Positions 24,642 through 25,944 of a stretch of 25,944 nucleotides of DNA are shown piece after piece; within the stretch, counting starts at the first letter, position 1, and each line of letters starts with the position of its first letter. Source of the DNA: an uncultured Verrucomicrobiota bacterium (lineage in GTDB: Bacteria; Verrucomicrobiota; Verrucomicrobiia; Limisphaerales; UBA9464); assembly GCA_903925515.1 (NCBI GenBank), contig CAIYFP010000556.1:1-25944 (forward strand). Direction: 5' to 3'. The notes below the pieces were generated by a model. The model worked only from the letters and a program-made list of their open reading frames with translations. It searched no databases and had not been told where the DNA came from. A program made the position numbers and the translations under genes.

Positions 24642-25670
24642 GTGCCGGCCGAAGTCCTCCCCGTCCACACCCCCGCCCTCTTCAAGCAAGCCGTCGCCCG
24701 GGCCTCCTGCCTGCTGCGCCACGGCCATGTCGTCGCGCTCCCCACCGAGACCGTCTATGGCCTTGCCGCCAACGCATGGGACCCCCATGCCGTCCGCCAG
24801 ATCTTTGCCATCAAGCAACGCCCCGCCCACAACCCCGTCATCGTCCATGTCGCGGACGCCGACGTCGCCCATGCCTGCGCCCGCGAATGGCCCGCCCTTG
24901 CCGCCCGCCTTGCGCGCGCCTTCTGGCCCGGCCCTCTTACCTTGGTCGTCCCCCGCAGCAACCGCATCCCCGACGTCGTCACCGCTGGCGGCCCCACCGT
25001 TGGATTGCGCTGGCCCTTCCATCCCATCATGCAGGCCGTCATCCGCGAGTGCGGCTTCCCGCTGGCCGCTCCCAGCGCCAACCCGGCCAACGCCCTCTCC
25101 CCAACCACCGCCCAGCACGTCGCTTCCTCCCTCGGCCATGCCATCCCGCTCCTCGTCGATGGCGGCGAATCCAACGTCGGGATCGAAAGCACCGTCGTCG
25201 ATGTCACCGGCCCCGCCCCACGCATCCTTCGTCCCGGCATGATCTCATCCGACGACATCGCCCGCGCCTGCGGCATACCGCCGGCCGGTCCCCAGCTTGC
25301 GGACTGCCGTTCTGATCCCGCCCATGAACCCCTCCGAAGCCCTGGCCAGCTCTCGCGTCACTACGCCCCCCGCGCCCGCCTCCATGTCCTCGAATGGCAA
25401 TCGGAGGACGACCTCGCACGCCAGCTCGACGCCCTGGCCCTTGACCCGGACCAAGGCTGGATCATCGCCCATTCCCGCATTCCCCGCGAGGGCCGCTTCC
25501 CCCACGTGCGCTTCATCCCCGACGACCCCGAGGCCGTCGCGCGCGCCCTCTATGCCGAGTTGCATGCCGCAGACGCCGCCGGGGTCCCATGGCTCGTGGT
25601 CGAGCGTGTTCCCGCGACTCCCGCATGGGCCGGCATCGCCGACCGCCTCGCCCGGGCCCAAGCGCCCTAG
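24642..25670 (+). CDS. tsaC: threonylcarbamoyl-AMP synthase, Sua5 type (long form)
   Basis: This 342-aa protein makes threonylcarbamoyl-AMP from threonine, bicarbonate and ATP, the first step of the t6A37 modification of tRNA. The catalytic YrdC/TsaC domain fills about 12-210: LPTETVYGLAANAW (33-46), the KxR motif in FAIKQRPAHNP, FWPGPLTLVV, APSANPAN and STVVDVTG. The Sua5 linker SPGQLSRHYAPRA and the C-terminal Sua5 domain follow. I chose the GTG at 24642 because the protein fold begins just after it and no ATG lies close by. The same frame is open far upstream, antisense to hisB. The TAG stop lies inside the left arm of the palindromic element. Confidence 0.93.
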   Translation: MPAEVLPVHTPALFKQAVARASCLLRHGHVVALPTETVYGLAANAWDPHAVRQIFAIKQRPAHNPVIVHVADADVAHACAREWPALAARLARAFWPGPLTLVVPRSNRIPDVVTAGGPTVGLRWPFHPIMQAVIRECGFPLAAPSANPANALSPTTAQHVASSLGHAIPLLVDGGESNVGIESTVVDVTGPAPRILRPGMISSDDIARACGIPPAGPQLADCRSDPAHEPLRSPGQLSRHYAPRARLHVLEWQSEDDLARQLDALALDPDQGWIIAHSRIPREGRFPHVRFIPDDPEAVARALYAELHAADAAGVPWLVVERVPATPAWAGIADRLARAQAP

Positions 25671-25700
25671 TGTCGTGTCTCACAAATCGCTGGTGTTTCG

Positions 25701-25799
25701 TTGCTCCAAGAATGCCCCGGGGCAAGGCGTGAGGACGGAGCCTGCCCGCAGCGGTCTGGGACGGACGAACCACGAAGCCCCGGGGCATTCTTGGAGCAA
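25701..25799 (+). repeat. hairpin unit A: 23-bp perfect stem, 53-nt loop
   Basis: The arm at 25701-25723 (TTGCTCCAAGAATG then CCCCGGGGC) is perfectly complementary to 25777-25799. The 53-nt loop (25724-25776) contains AAGGCGTGAGG, CCCGCAG, GGTCTG and CCACGAA in order. These words recur in the loop of unit B on the other strand. Confidence 0.85.
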
Positions 25800-25817
25800 C
25801 CCGAAGGGCCGCGGCTC

Positions 25818-25898
25818 TTTTCGCGTCCCACGTCGTGGCTCGCTCCTCACAGACCTCTGCGGGTCTGCTCGTCACTCGCGCCTCGTTGGACACGAAAA
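25818..25898 (-). repeat. hairpin unit B: 15-bp stem, 51-nt loop, inverted relative to A
   Basis: On the minus strand the arms are TTTTCGTGTCCAACG (25898-25884) and CGTGGGACGCGAAAA (25832-25818). They pair over 15 positions with one mismatch and one G-U type pair. The 51-nt loop (25833-25883) is about three-quarters identical by eye to the loop of unit A, in opposite orientation. The arms are unrelated to those of A. A small hairpin CAGACC/GGTCTG lies within the loop. Confidence 0.7.
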
Positions 25899-25944
25899 TC
25901 CCTCGCGGCGAAACACCAGCCATTTGTGAGACACGACACTAGGC

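Larger units (their letters stand above)
25666..25943. mobile_element. 278-bp nested palindromic element, possible non-autonomous mobile element
   Basis: The outer arms at 25666-25700 and 25909-25943 are inverted repeats of 35 bp with one mismatch (the first 22 bp are perfect). Inside lie two hairpins, A (25701-25799) and B (25818-25898). The spacers are 0, 18 and 10 nt, and CCGCG (25809-25813) can pair with CGCGG (25904-25908). Read as one strand it would fold into a three-way junction. There is no gene inside. The outermost CTAG occurs at both ends and could be a palindromic 4-bp target duplication or simply part of the arms. It could also be a structured RNA or a strong bidirectional terminator of tsaC. 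Confidence 0.8.

Noticed and set aside
1..25944. CRISPR array, tRNA or rRNA genes, prophage or defence cassette
   Set aside because: No regularly spaced direct repeats, no recognisable tRNA or rRNA sequence and no integrase, nuclease or defence genes were seen; the lone RelE-fold gene is not enough.

Overview
The window is a GC-rich bacterial segment, packed with genes and carrying a Gram-negative (diderm) envelope gene set: BamA, a Skp/OmpH chaperone and many exported proteins. A TPR + FG-GAP + ASPIC/UnbV protein, a full MoxR/BatA-E operon and rarely clear Shine-Dalgarno sites together suggest Verrucomicrobiota. That assignment is an inference from gene content; no rRNA or other marker is present.

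Layout. Positions 1-3132 (minus) hold a large TPR/FG-GAP/ASPIC protein whose 3' end lies beyond the window. Positions 3302-4974 (plus) hold two translationally coupled exported or membrane-anchored proteins of unknown family, followed by a strong hairpin. Positions 5153-13546 (plus) are one eight-gene operon: moxR, a DUF58 protein, a DUF4381-like protein, batA, batB, batC, batD, batE. From the DUF58 gene on, every junction overlaps (GTGA, ATGA or 7 nt), so the products are probably made in step as one membrane-associated MoxR/VWA system. Positions 13620-16739 carry bamA and skp for outer-membrane protein assembly, and ispD (isoprenoid precursor synthesis) follows at 17026-17715.

From 24556 down to 17764 everything is on the minus strand: hisB, an ECF sigma factor with its membrane anti-sigma factor, a small exported protein, an orphan RelE/ParE-fold protein, phoB-phoR, a nagB-family deaminase, ruvX and truA. 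tsaC (Sua5 type) diverges from hisB at 24642.

The coding content is mostly known families. The most unusual structure is non-coding: a 278-bp nested palindrome at 25666-25943 that begins inside the tsaC stop region and ends one base before the window end. A 35-bp outer inverted repeat encloses two hairpins. Their stems differ in sequence, but their loops of about 50 nt are clearly related and lie in opposite orientation. A decayed relative of that loop may sit between skp and ispD. This looks like a mobile or structured repeat family and is the best candidate here for something undescribed.
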